NCBI RefSeq assembly: GCF_000485595.1
Contig: NW_014578554.1
Span: forward strand, 4,386-29,794
Reading direction: 5' to 3'
Source of the DNA: Priapulus caudatus
Lineage: Eukaryota; Priapulida; Priapulimorpha; Priapulimorphida; Priapulidae
DNA length: 25,409 bases
Each line of letters begins with the position of its first letter. Position 1 is the stretch's first letter. Of the stretch, positions 1 to 8,734 are shown in pieces. Below the pieces are notes generated by a model. It did not search any database. It was not told the origin of the DNA and worked only from the letters and a program-made list of their open reading frames with translations. A program made the translations under genes and the position numbers.

Positions 1-430
1 TGAGTACTGAGACAGGAGGCTGAGTATTGAGGCACCGTGTATTGAGACAGGAGGATGAGTACTGAGACAGGAGGCTGAGTATTGAGGCACCGTGTATTGA
101 GACAGGAGGCTGAGTACTGAGACAGGAGGCTGAGTATTGAGACACCGAGTATTGAGACAGGAGGCTGAGTATTGAGGCACCGAGTATTGAGACAGGAGGA
201 TGAGTAATGAGACACCGAGTATTGAGACAGGAGGATGAGTACTGAGGCACCGTGTATTGAGACAGGAGGATGAGTACTGAGGCACCGAATACTGAGACAG
301 GAGGCTGAGTACTGAGGCACCGAATACTGAGGCACCGAATACTGAGGCAGGAGGATGCGTACTGAGACACCGAGTACTGAGACAGGAGGCTGAGTACTGA
401 GGCACCATGTACTGAGGCACCGACGACATG
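1..430. repeat. Composite minisatellite (17-20 bp units)
   Basis: The first 430 bases are a tandem array of two related modules. One is of the type TGAGTACTGAGACAGGAGGC; the other is of the type TGAGTATTGAGGCACCG. They alternate irregularly, with single-base variants (tac/tat, gag/gtg). The array begins at or before the window edge, so its full size is unknown. No open frame of interest crosses it. Confidence 0.9.
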
Positions 431-1468
431 GACGTGCCGTGTATACATGTACATTATTATATTGTGGTCACATATTGTGATATGATCATAGCTCATGCTC
501 GTATGCTAACTGCACTTCTACTATATACCTCCACCCCATTTGTTACCTAATGCTGCCAAGACAGTACCACATAAACATACACAAATGCCATTTGTTTATG
601 TCTATACATATTCAATCTTTATTTATTCATGTGATGCCAAATGATAACAGCACAAATAGAACGGCAAAAAACAACTGTTAGCCTCCCACCATCAACTAAC
701 TGCCCTCGAAAAAATCTCCGCACAGACATTATTATATATAAATAAATACGCGATAACCGATTTCCATTTCCCATTTCCTATACACCTGATGCAAAAGTAT
801 CTCCACGCTCGCTGGCTTTATACATTGTCCGCTAGGTGGCGCCAGAAGACGGATCGGAGTCCGACCACATTCGTTGATCGAAGCACTGACCCAGATGATA
901 ATCAATATATTATTAATTTTTTGCTTATTAATAAATTCAATTGTTTAATCTTTTCTTTATATATTTTTGTGTCTTCTTATGATTATCACCTATGTCTATG
1001 GACCCACGATTACTTAACACAACCGAACGCTTGTCCTCTTGTTGCCGGATAGCACGTACATGAACGTGCCCATCCGAACATAACACGCTACTGGCAACAG
1101 GATGCACTCACTACGCACATTTCCTCACTGATTCTACGGACAACTCGCACGCAACCCCATGTGCACTTACATGATTTTATGATTCTTTTCACAAGCTGGC
1201 GCCACGAATTCACCTGCCTTCATACAACCTCTGCCGTATCGTGCTTAACATATATATTTATATATGTATATATGCGCGCGTGTGTTTGGTAAAGTTGAGC
1301 TTTGTGGGAGCAAACAGCTATGTGATTGCCGGGTGCTGTGCATTGCTTACATTGCAACCGTCCTTTCCATGCGCATCTCGCAAAGAGAAATCTATCACTG
1401 AACATGCGAACTCGGTAAAGCTTTGTAACAACACTACAACCAGCAGGTTTGCGTGTACACACTGCATG

Positions 1469-1473
<5 letters not shown>
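431..1473. other. AT-rich non-coding stretch
   Basis: This is AT-rich sequence with no convincing gene. Short open frames occur on both strands but lack codon bias, repeats of known families or splice context. A CTCF-like core lies at 829-842. A short TATA/GC-alternating patch (about 1250-1280) is the only other local structure noticed. Confidence 0.5.
829..842 (+). promoter_or_regulatory. CTCF-like core motif
   Basis: The sequence CCGCTAGGTGGCGC fits the well-known CTCF core (CCRSYAGRKGGCRS). It is a single motif without supporting context, so binding is only a possibility. A second, closer match lies at 2480-2493. Confidence 0.3.

Positions 1474-1508
<35 letters not shown>
1474..1508. repeat. 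(TA)n microsatellite
   Basis: An uninterrupted alternating TA tract of about 35 bases. The small open frames that cross it (runs of Tyr/Ile) come from the repeat and are not genes. Confidence 0.9.
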
Positions 1509-1509
<1 letters not shown>

Positions 1510-1710
1510 TTGTATGTATATCATAGCGTGTTTATGACATGTGCGATAGAGTATTGTTACATAGTTCTGCTCTTGGACGAGTGTGAGCAGATATTTTGGA
1601 TGCGCAGATAGAACTGGCTCAATAGATTGGCTTCAGACAGCATGCCACACTCGCATGACAAAACCTGTCATCCCCCACACACGTGCGTGCGAGCCCTCAC
1701 TTCTCCAGCC

Positions 1711-1919
1711 CAAGGAGCTAAATATAACAAGGAGAAGAAGCGCCGCCATATCTGGCCCACATTTGGGTTCGGCAGAGACCCTAGAACAGATTAGTGTTCT
1801 ATTGTCTCTGGGTTCGGTCTGCACAGCAGTTTCAGCTGATTATGGTCTATAGATGGCGCCCTTGAGGCAAAAAGCACACAGCCAATCCGCTTCCTCTCCT
1901 TGTTATATTTAGCTCCTTG
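1711..1919. mobile_element. Non-autonomous DNA transposon (hAT- or P-like MITE) with 8-bp TSD
   Basis: The left end CAAGGAGCTAAATATAACAA is repeated in inverted orientation at the right end. The terminal inverted repeat is about 30 bp long with roughly one mismatch. The flanks carry a perfect 8-bp direct repeat, CTCCAGCC, at 1703-1710 and 1920-1927. An 8-bp duplication and CA...TG ends are typical of hAT and P superfamily elements. The 209-bp body has no coding capacity, but it has a second internal inverted repeat around GGTTCGGCAGAGACC. The perfect TSD suggests insertion without much later decay. Confidence 0.85.
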
Positions 1920-2186
1920 CTCCAGCCAAGCTAAACAGCATGGATGCTGGTTTCCTCTCTACCCGGGCCCTCGTAAGCAGTTCATCGGATTTCATGATGA
2001 TATGCAGAGCGATTTTATTTCGTGAACAATCCATGCTGTTAGCTACAGTTTCGACAACTCGTCTAGATGCATTCTCAATACATTACACCTACTACTACTA
2101 TAGGCATCTGGTGATGTGTTCATTCAGCTTCACAAAGAGAACTATAGACAACCTGTCGAAACTTGATAGCAGGTTAACTACACCTT

Positions 2187-2232
2187 AGAGTAATCATTCT
2201 GACTATCTGAATATCATCAGAATGACTACTCC
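2187..2232. repeat. Short hairpin palindrome
   Basis: The arms AGAGTAATCATTCTGA and TCAGAATGACTACTCC are nearly perfect inverted complements around a loop of about 14 bases. There are no flanking duplications I can identify, so it may be a decayed short inverted-repeat element or an incidental hairpin. Confidence 0.55.
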
Positions 2233-2671
2233 AAGACTACACGGAGTCATTGCGAAATAATATTACTCTTATACCCACTATGCCATGTAGCACTTCACTT
2301 CACGTAACAGAATTACTACAAATCATGGAGCGAAGGGCTGTAAAAGTAGAGCTACAAACAAGATAAACATCACGGCTGCCAGCGAATCCACGATATATGT
2401 ATACATAATATATATATATATGAATTAATAGCAGAAAACCATAGTAGGCATCATCAGTATGTTCTAGTCACCGGATAGACCACTAGGTGGCAGTAGTAAG
2501 CAGTCACAAGAAGTTCAGCAACAAAGAAGTTATTATTAGTAATACGAAACAGTTCCCTGGAATGCAGGATAAACAGGTGTGAAGAAAAACAAACGTTCTT
2601 CATACTGATGTCTTATACTGACATTGTATTGACAATTTTGTTGTTATTCACACTCCGATATGATCACACTA
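2233..2671. other. Non-coding stretch
   Basis: AT-rich DNA with a short TA tract (about 2409-2420) and one CTCF-like motif. I see no gene or further mobile element in it. Confidence 0.45.
2480..2493 (+). promoter_or_regulatory. CTCF-like core motif
   Basis: CCACTAGGTGGCAG matches every position of the CTCF core consensus CCASYAGRKGGCRS. Function is inferred from the motif only. Confidence 0.4.
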
Positions 2672-2830
2672 TGGCACGAAGGGTCGTTGTCGTATAATGG
2701 CGTATAATATGTACCCGAGGTAACTATTTGATAGGGTTAGGGTGTTAGGGTTAGGGTTAGGGAGTAGGCGTAGGCGACATACTCGCCGACACCTCGGGCA
2801 CTACATATACGACAACGACCCCTTCAGCCA
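2672..2830. mobile_element. MITE-like inverted-repeat element with telomere-type core
   Basis: The left end (TGGCACGAAGGGTCGTTGTC) and the right end read in reverse complement (TGGCTGAAGGGGTCGTTGTC) form imperfect terminal inverted repeats. These extend about 45 bases inward through a shared CCCGAGGT block. The ends are flanked by TA, consistent with a TA target duplication. The centre (2732-2762) is a run of TTAGGG-type repeats. At about 159 bp it is non-coding and would depend on transposase supplied elsewhere. Confidence 0.7.
2732..2762 (+). repeat. Interstitial telomere-like TTAGGG repeats
   Basis: About five consecutive TTAGGG-like units with one irregular unit (GGTGTTAGGG). They sit at the centre of an inverted-repeat element, so they probably belong to that element and are not a chromosome-end relic. 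Confidence 0.75.
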
Positions 2831-2832
2831 TA

Positions 2833-3431
2833 CTATATCTCTCCAGATGGGAGGCATCACAGATCTACAGTAATAACTGGCACATGCTCGTCGCTATGTG
2901 TTAATTGGTGCGACAACGTAACAGGGCCACCCTGCCACATGCTACTACCAGATACATTTTCAGGGCTGTAGGCTAAGCAAATTCCTAGGGGGGGGGACAA
3001 ATTTTTATGACTCGACTGTGTAATGATGAGTGACGGGCGCAGTTCCTGATCGACGTCCATAGTGTGGTAGCTACTAGCGGTAGGTCTGAGACGAGGCTTT
3101 CACGGATCAACGTGACAACAAAAATCACGTTAGGGTTATTTACGATTATTTGCTAAGCTTATTTTTTAATTTTGCTCCAAAATCTAGGGGGGGGGGAAGC
3201 TGCCCCCCTTGCCCCCACCACAGGCTACGGACCTGATTTTGCACAAATCTCTCGATACATTCTGCACGACCTTCACGTGGATCAGTTTTCTCCCACAGCA
3301 TGCATGGCTTTGAGGCAGGGTGGTCATACGCATGCGCGTGATCGAGGGAGAGATAGTGAGATGCATGGAGAGTGGGAGAGATCGACATAGAGAGAGAGAG
3401 TGAGACTTTAGCCAAATGGCACTGAGGGTGG
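2833..3431. other. Non-coding stretch with transposon relics
   Basis: No gene is supported. Two G-runs followed by acidic or pyrimidine-rich sequence (near 2990-3000 and 3187-3235, the latter reading gggggaagctgcccccc then ccacaggctacgg) resemble decayed ends of dispersed elements that carry GTAGCC...GGCTAC-type termini. A short GA tract occurs at about 3389-3402. Confidence 0.35.
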
Positions 3432-3663
3432 TCACAGCCAGAGTTCCTTTGCGCCCTCAGTGGTTCTTTTATGTCCCCATTGGCTAGTATTTCTGGAGAC
3501 GAGACCGCCATTTTACGTGGTCATCCGAGCCACGGAAGATTCACAGTCTCCAATGTTGAGAGCCAGGTTTTTACACCTTGAGAAAATTCACTTCCCCGGC
3601 CGGGGTTTGAACTCGCAGCATTCAGTGGACAGTGCATGATGCCTACCACTAGCCCACGGAGGC
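3432..3663 (-). mobile_element. tRNA-derived SINE
   Basis: Read on the minus strand, the head carries a box-A-like GCTAGTGGTAGGCATC. About 40 bases later comes a box-B-like GAGTTCAAACCCC, which is the internal polymerase III promoter layout of tRNA-derived SINEs. A non-tRNA body follows (about 3432-3590). The exact 3' end and target duplications are not clear. I do not assign a named family. Confidence 0.65.
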
Positions 3664-3905
3664 TTTGTTTATTGATAGATAGCCCATGCCGAATTTGGCT
3701 CGGTGCCATCTCCCTGTGTAACAGCTGTTTGTTCACGTAGCCAGAGACTATTATTTTAGCAGTGAGCGTGACGCGACGCATTTTTTGTATCTAGCAGCTT
3801 GACACATCAGTGTGAATGTGTTGTACAAGAATGCAGGGTTATGGCTAAAATGTGAAGGAGTCTGGTTGTGTTCGCGAGAGGAAGCACACGCGCTTACCTG
3901 CTTTA

Positions 3906-4182
3906 GGCCATCCTTAAAAAATTCTATGTTTGCTGTCCCCCGACCCATGATTTTTTGAGTGGGTAGGTAGGTAGGTCATTTTTTTTTTTTTGTAAGGCGT
4001 AATAGTTATTTTAAGTCTGTCCTCATGTTTGCCACACATGCTTTGTGTTTCAGTCTTAACTATGAAAAATGTATAAAAAAAAAAAAAGTGGAACCCAAAA
4101 TGTCCAAAAAAAACTTTTGGGTTGCGGCTATTTTGGTGGGTCGGTCGGAGGACAGCAAACATATAATTTTTTAAGGATGGCC
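3906..4182. mobile_element. PIF/Harbinger-like MITE, copy 1
   Basis: The terminal inverted repeats start GGCCATCCTTAAAAAATT on both ends and continue through a shared TGTTTGCTGTCC...CGACC block, over 40 bp in all. The element is flanked by TTA on both sides (3903-3905 and 4183-4185). GGCC-type ends plus a TWA duplication are characteristic of PIF/Harbinger elements. The interior holds homopolymer T and A runs and no open frame. A second, more diverged member lies at 6889-7223. Confidence 0.8.
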
Positions 4183-4189
4183 TTACTAT

Positions 4190-4919
4190 TATTATTATAT
4201 TTGCTAATGACCATTTACTGTTGTCACACAGGGGCGTAGCCAGCTGAAAAAGTGTACGTGTGTGGGGGGGGGGGGTTCTTATTACAACAGCAGTGGAACT
4301 TTATACTATCGAAACATAGGAAATGACGGCGAAGGTGCCAGCGCGAGCGCCGTTAAGTAGTCCCCGAAGTTTTCCGAGAAGCGGATTTTCCGCGGAAATC
4401 ACGGAACGGGAGGAGAAAGCGGAAAACTCAGTTTTGAAAAAAGATGTAAAAATTAACGGACTAGGAGCCTAGGACACACTGTGCGATTTTCTACGCTGGC
4501 CGCTTGAGGAGAGGGAGAGGATCGCATAGTCAGTATCCCTCCTTCCTTCTAATATATGTTAACCAACGAATAATCGTGAGCTCATGCCAGTTAAACAAAA
4601 AATGTGAACCTGCTCAATATAACAGCTGTTCATGTGAACCTGCTCAATAGTAACAGCTATATAGATAGATATACGTCATCGTCACGTGATCATGTGACGT
4701 CATCGCTACCTCGTACGTTTATAGGGAATGTTAACTGTAGCGACCACATATATGTCGCCATAGCGACCGCCGGTGGCGCCACCATAGAACTATAGCACTC
4801 TAGCATTGCGAGGACGTATGCGTGTGTGACCCGCTGGCACAAAGATATGTAGAAGGGGGGTGGGTTGTGTGTAGTTGCGCTCATATGCAAGAATACTTGT
4901 GCATATGTGTGTTGTGTAT
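4190..4919. other. Non-coding stretch with small repeats
   Basis: No gene is supported. The stretch holds a GGGGCGTAGCC-plus-poly-G patch (4231-4275), a palindromic TTTTCCGCGGAAA region, a direct duplication of about 27 bp (ATGTGAACCTGCTCAATA then TAACAGCT, twice at 4600-4660), and the near-palindrome GTCACGTGATCATGTGAC at about 4681-4698. Confidence 0.45.
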
Positions 4920-4937
4920 GTGTGCATGAGTGCGCGT

Positions 4938-4940
4938 GGA

Positions 4941-4984
<44 letters not shown>

Positions 4985-5046
4985 TAGATAGATAGATAGA
5001 GAGAGCAAGAGCGAGCAAGAGCGAGCGAGAGCGAGAGAAAGAGAGA

Positions 5047-5086
<40 letters not shown>

Positions 5087-5190
5087 AAGATAGAGCGCGC
5101 GAGGGGGAGAGAGGAAGAGAGATAACACATAGAAAGAGAGAGCATAAGACTTAAGAGCGCTTGCGAGAGAGAGCGCGAGAGAGAGAGAAT
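4938..5190. repeat. GA-rich / GATA microsatellite tract
   Basis: A tract of about 250 bases made of (GA)n runs with an internal (GATA)n block near 4980-5000 and scattered GCGAGA interruptions. On the opposite strand it produces long Leu/Ser open frames, which are artefacts of the repeat. Confidence 0.92.
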
Positions 5191-5487
5191 GCTAACATGA
5201 TACGTGTGTGTGCACAGACCACTAAGGCATGTTGGTGGTATCCAAAGATACGCATACAACTCAGAATTTAGATACGCGACAGAGCACGTTTAAGTTAAGT
5301 GCACTGTGCCATGAACAATATAGCTGTCTGCATTGGCCCTGTTAACGTTTCTGTCGTGTGCTCCTAAATCTATGCTGATCGATGCATGCATATATCATCG
5401 ATCTCCAGGGCTGCATTTTAACTTGGGCCGAAATCGTGTGACCTATACAAACGTGATCCTGTTCGTATACTAGAGTAAGGTATCTTC

Positions 5488-5521
5488 AGGAGTAGATAAT
5501 AGGGAACTACTATCTACTCCT
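5488..5521. repeat. Short perfect hairpin
   Basis: The arms AGGAGTAGATA and TATCTACTCCT are exact reverse complements separated by 12 bases. Its origin is unknown. Confidence 0.6.
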
Positions 5522-5774
5522 GGTAACTTGTATGTATTCTTGTATTGTTTATTGTATTCTCTCCCAGAGCTAGTGTCGATCACTTACTCCTCTGTCAAAC
5601 TTAATATGAAACAGAATTTGTCTTCATTTAATTTTTCTTGTGACCTTTATACATTTCCAAGGGCATAAAAACCCTATAGATGTTATTTATATGCGTACAT
5701 TTTGGCAGGACAACACCTGCCCTGCATATACAATACCGACTGTGTACCCTAAACCCTTGACCCAGGCTCCTCTC

Positions 5775-5925
5775 TCCCTTGATAGCATATCTACTGATAT
5801 CACGACCTTTGATATAATATCCCTTAATATCTCACCCTCTCATATTTTATCCCTTATCCCTTTGAAATCCCAACCTGTAAATCTTATGCGCTGATATCTC
5901 ATCCCTTGATATTTATATATCTAAA
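5775..5925. repeat. Degenerate tandem repeat (CCCTTGATATCTCA-like)
   Basis: Words such as CCCTTGATA, CCTTTGATATAATATC, CCCTTAATATCTCA and CCCTTGATATTTAT recur at irregular spacing of about 15-25 bases. It reads as an old, diverged short-period repeat. Confidence 0.4.
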
Positions 5926-6651
5926 TATATGATGACATTGGCATGTGCTGGACACTCCGGCAGCAGCAAGCACGCCCCTTGGGGTGATTTTTCGATGGTC
6001 TAGATGGACGGCATGACTGACTGTCCAACGTTGCCCAAAGTATGGTCGGACGTGCTGCCACCGCGTGGCAGCTCTTTCCACGTGCAGCGGACACTACGAT
6101 AGTTCTGCCGAGGAAAAGAATGTCACATAAAAACCAGCGCGATGCGTTAAATTGGCTACGTCACGAATTTTCTATGGTAAAATGTGTAAAAATTTTGTTG
6201 CCATTTTTTTACATTAAACGTAAGAACTAACGGGACTAAATTCGTATCCTCAAATTCTTACCTGATAAGATTGTTTCTCAACTAGTTAAAAATCCAAAAA
6301 ACCTGGACGATTTGATATTGTGTTCCTAACATTAATTGCTTGCCAAGGGCTATAGGCCCTATGTATGAGTCACGAATGTATGTTCACATCGAACAATATA
6401 GTAAAATAAGAAGTATAATGCAGCAATTTAACCATAAAAAGTGAACAGACTTACTTATATTTTGTGAAAAAGTGGAAATATTGTTTTAATTTTTACTATT
6501 TAGGGTGACGTAATCACTTTAACGTGGGATCAGTGCAACACTAATGCCACAGAAGAGTAGTGAACGACATTTAACGAGGCCCTCATGTCGGACATACGAG
6601 GCCATTCTAGTTGATAATGTTTACTATATGTCGTATAAGGTTACTGTAGAC

Positions 6652-6848
6652 CAGGGGTGCTTAATCTGTGGTCCATGGACCCCTTTGGGGTACGTGGATG
6701 GGCTTCAGGGGGTCCGTGAACAAGGCACATGCTAAATTCTGTGTGTATATATATATGCTTATGTGCATTTTTCTGGGGAGGGGTCCTTAGATTTCAACAG
6801 ATTCTCAAAAGGTTTCGATCATGACTCAAAAAAGGTTAAGAACCACTG
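6652..6848. mobile_element. hAT-Charlie-like non-autonomous element
   Basis: The left end CAGGGGTGCTTAATCTGTGG and the right end GGTTAAGAACCACTG (inverse complement CAGTGGTTCTTAACC) are the classical hAT-Charlie type termini, including the GGTCCATGGACCCCT block just inside the left end. The flanking octamers CTGTAGAC (6644-6651) and CCGTAGAC (6849-6856) form an 8-bp target duplication with one mismatch. The body has no transposase frame. Confidence 0.85.
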
Positions 6849-6888
6849 CCGTAGACCATACAACGTCACCATAGATCATATCCCGTCC

Positions 6889-7223
6889 GGCCATAATAAA
6901 CATATTGTTTGTTTGCCCTCACCCGACCGACCCACCAAAAAGGGACCGACTCAAACATTTTTATTGATCTTTCCCATTGTTTTTTTTTTTACAAATTGTA
7001 TTACTGTACATTATATAAATCTGTAGGCAATACATTATATGTACCAAGCAAAACAAACATTCAACAGAAAAGGTATCTCCACCCAAGCACACCCGAGCAT
7101 GTAGACACCATGCTGAATTTGTAAAAAGACCCCCCTCAAAAAAAAAATTAAAGCCTACCTACCTACCCAAATTTTCCAGCATGGGTCGAGTTAGGGCAAA
7201 CAAAATCTTTTTTAATTGTGGCC
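6889..7223. mobile_element. PIF/Harbinger-like MITE, copy 2
   Basis: The ends read GGCCATAATAAACATATTG on the left and, in reverse complement, GGCCACAATTAAAAAAG on the right. Each is followed by a shared TGTTTGCCCT...CGACC block. The GGCC...TGTTTGC...CGACC order is the same as in 3906-4182, so the two belong to one family. No clean TTA duplication is seen and the arms differ more, so this copy appears older. Confidence 0.7.
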
Positions 7224-7244
7224 TCACATGTAGGCCATACATCA

Positions 7245-7515
7245 CCTTCTGGGCAGCCGAGGGTCGTCGCTGCGTCGCCGGCGCCCTCTCTAGTCACGCC
7301 CTCGTCTTTCCGGCCATCACCGCTGCCGTTCCCGTGCCTCTTGTCTCTTGTCGTCGTCGTCACCGTCAACGACGCGTCACCCGATATACCGATAATGGCG
7401 CCAAACTCCGCGCACTCACTGCCGTCTCCCCCTGGTGGCGAGCTCCAGCTCCCGCCATCGCCGCCCGAGGACTTACCCGAGACATAGGTAGCGCCCTCTG
7501 TCGCCGACCACCTGG
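7245..7515. other. GC-rich block, possible exon or relic
   Basis: A GC-rich island of about 270 bp inside AT-rich DNA. Both strands have open frames: Pro/Ser-rich on plus, Gly/Asp/Thr-rich on minus. On minus there is a consensus donor GG|GTAAGT at 7477/7476 and a plausible acceptor ending CACCAG at 7512, which would enclose a tiny exon of 35 nt. I recognise no domain. It could be a downstream exon of the MAP7-like gene, a retained relic or chance. Confidence 0.2.
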
Positions 7516-7812
7516 TGGAGAAATGGTACATCGACGTCATCAGTTATAATTAATTTTTCGCTCATGTATGTTTTTCAAAGATGTGCCACAGAATAGGCTA
7601 TAGCAACTTTCTAAGAACTAACATAATAATCATCATTCTCTATTAATAATAACGCTTATAAATACTGTTAAAAATACAATAATTATGAATAAAAGATTTT
7701 CCAGAACTTTCCAGCACCATGTTTTATGTTCCAGACCTGGGAAAACGAATATATTCAAAATCCCCTGGACGTACCAGGTTTTTTCAGGACCTGTATGAAC
7801 TAGATGGCCACC
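7516..7812. other. AT-rich stretch with probable transposon relic
   Basis: No gene is seen. The part from about 7692 to 7800 (TTTTCCAGAACTTTCCAGCA through ACCAGG...TCAGGACCTG) is a chain of TTCCAG/CCAGG words resembling a widely dispersed decayed DNA transposon type. I cannot define its ends. Confidence 0.35.
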
Positions 7813-7815
7813 TTA

Positions 7816-8191
7816 AGCTGGGTTTACACTACCGACGTTATGTTGGCGAAACGGCGAGTTGAACCAACTTCCCAATTCGCCAACTCCGAGTTGGCGAAAA
7901 TAGAACATGTTCTAATCTCCCAACTAGTTGCTATCGATCGGTTGGTCACACAACTTGCGTTTACACTGTTGTCGGTTGTATAGGTGGGAAGCTGGTCCAA
8001 TTCGCCAATTCGGCAACCCAAAGTCGGTAGTGTAAACGCAGCACCCGGCAGATAGATGCGATATGATATGACTACTAGGCACTTAGGATATGACTACTAG
8101 GCACTTAAAAAAAAAAAAACCCTAACCCTAAATTAAAGTGCCTAGTAGTCATGTCATATCGCACCTTTCTGCCAACACCGTAAACGCAGCT
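7816..8191. mobile_element. Composite inverted-repeat element with TTA flanks
   Basis: The left end AGCTGGGTTTACACTACCGA matches two downstream inverted copies. One is at 8023-8042 (reverse complement GCTGCGTTTACACTACCGAC), the other at the outer end finishing at 8191 (reverse complement AGCTGCGTTTACGGTGTTGG). The outer boundaries are flanked by TTA at 7813-7815 and 8192-8194. Repeated TTGGCGAA/TTCGCCAA words fill the interior. A second hairpin (8057-8163) lies between the two right-hand ends, which points to a nested insertion or an end duplication. Confidence 0.7.
8057..8163. mobile_element. Nested hairpin element with CCCTAA core
   Basis: The left arm TGCGATATGATATGACTACT is mirrored by the right arm (reverse complement TGCGATATGACATGACTACT). 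Both continue through AGGCACTT. The left arm contains an extra direct copy of ATATGACTACTAGGCACTTA. The loop holds an A-run and CCCTAACCCTAAA (8120-8132). Confidence 0.65.
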
Positions 8192-8195
8192 TTAC

Positions 8196-8574
8196 CTGTG
8201 CTCATCAGGTTGGCTTCTCATCGCCAGCGGCGTGTCTAAGCATTCGCCGTCGCGTCTGCTGCTCCCATCCGCATCGGCCGTCATCACAGATTCTGTAACC
8301 ATGGAAACACGAGATGAGCACGCATCCATTTGAACTTTTATCCGGATCCTGCCTCTCATCATATCTATCTATCTCTCTCTCGCTCTCACTTCCATGTCAA
8401 TCTGATGTAACATCTTAGCTTTAACATTACGATGTACAAGTAAAGCGACGTGGTTTTAATGCGATGATACACCTACTGTCGCATTATATACTACGCATGC
8501 CTGAATGTTTTATGCCCGAGACGAAAAGTACAACGAAATACACTGAAAATAACTATGAATTTTATATGGCCAGG
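8196..8574. other. Probable intron or intergenic stretch
   Basis: No coding signal of its own. A short CTAT/CTCT tract occurs at about 8363-8382. The long minus-strand open frame from 11823 formally continues to a stop at 8510, but the last 74 codons come from a 32-bp minisatellite and unbiased sequence. I read this part as lying beyond the exon end. Confidence 0.45.
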
Positions 8575-8734
8575 CGGTGGGTGGCAGCAAAGTGACACAT
8601 ACCCATCGGTGGGTGGCAGCAAAGTGACACATACCCATCGGTGGGTGGCAGCAAAGTGACACATACCCATCGGTGGGTGTCAGCAAAGTGACACATACCC
8701 ATCGGTGGGTGGCAGCAAAGTGACACATACCCAT
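8575..8734 (-). repeat. Five-copy 32-bp minisatellite carrying splice-donor-like sites
   Basis: Five consecutive 32-bp units at 8575, 8607, 8639, 8671 and 8703 are nearly identical, with one G-to-T change in the fourth. On the minus strand each unit includes GATGGGTATGTGTCAC, a good match to a 5' splice site (TGG|GTATGT). The unit length is not a multiple of three, so translation cycles through all three frames. The first unit read on minus sits exactly where the acidic coding sequence ends. Confidence 0.9.

Larger units (their letters stand above)
5191..6643. other. Non-coding stretch
   Basis: No gene is recognised. Local structures are a perfect short hairpin at 5488-5521 (arms AGGAGTAGATA/TATCTACTCCT) and a pyrimidine-rich zone of degenerate CCCTTGATATCTCA-like units at about 5775-5925. 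An ATF/CRE-like GTGACGTAATCAC occurs near 6504-6516. The rest is AT-rich. Confidence 0.45.

Noticed and set aside
1241-1537. Small protein genes around the TA tract on both strands
   Set aside because: Overlapping opposite-strand frames that include the (TA)n repeat, with no recognisable domain or codon bias.
2732-2762. Relic of a chromosome end or fusion site
   Set aside because: The telomere-like units are few and lie at the symmetric centre of an inverted-repeat element, so they are better explained as part of it.
3591-3663. A functional tRNA gene on the minus strand
   Set aside because: Box A- and B-like motifs are present, but no cloverleaf with paired acceptor stem is evident and a SINE-like body follows directly.
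4690-5259. Long Leu/Ser open frames on the minus strand
   Set aside because: They are produced entirely by the (GA)n/(GATA)n microsatellite; two overlapping frames show the same pattern and there is no start or splice context.
8510-8574. Natural stop of the 1081-codon frame as the true protein end
   Set aside because: The last codons come from an out-of-frame 32-bp minisatellite, and a good donor lies exactly where coding character ends; read-through remains possible but less likely.
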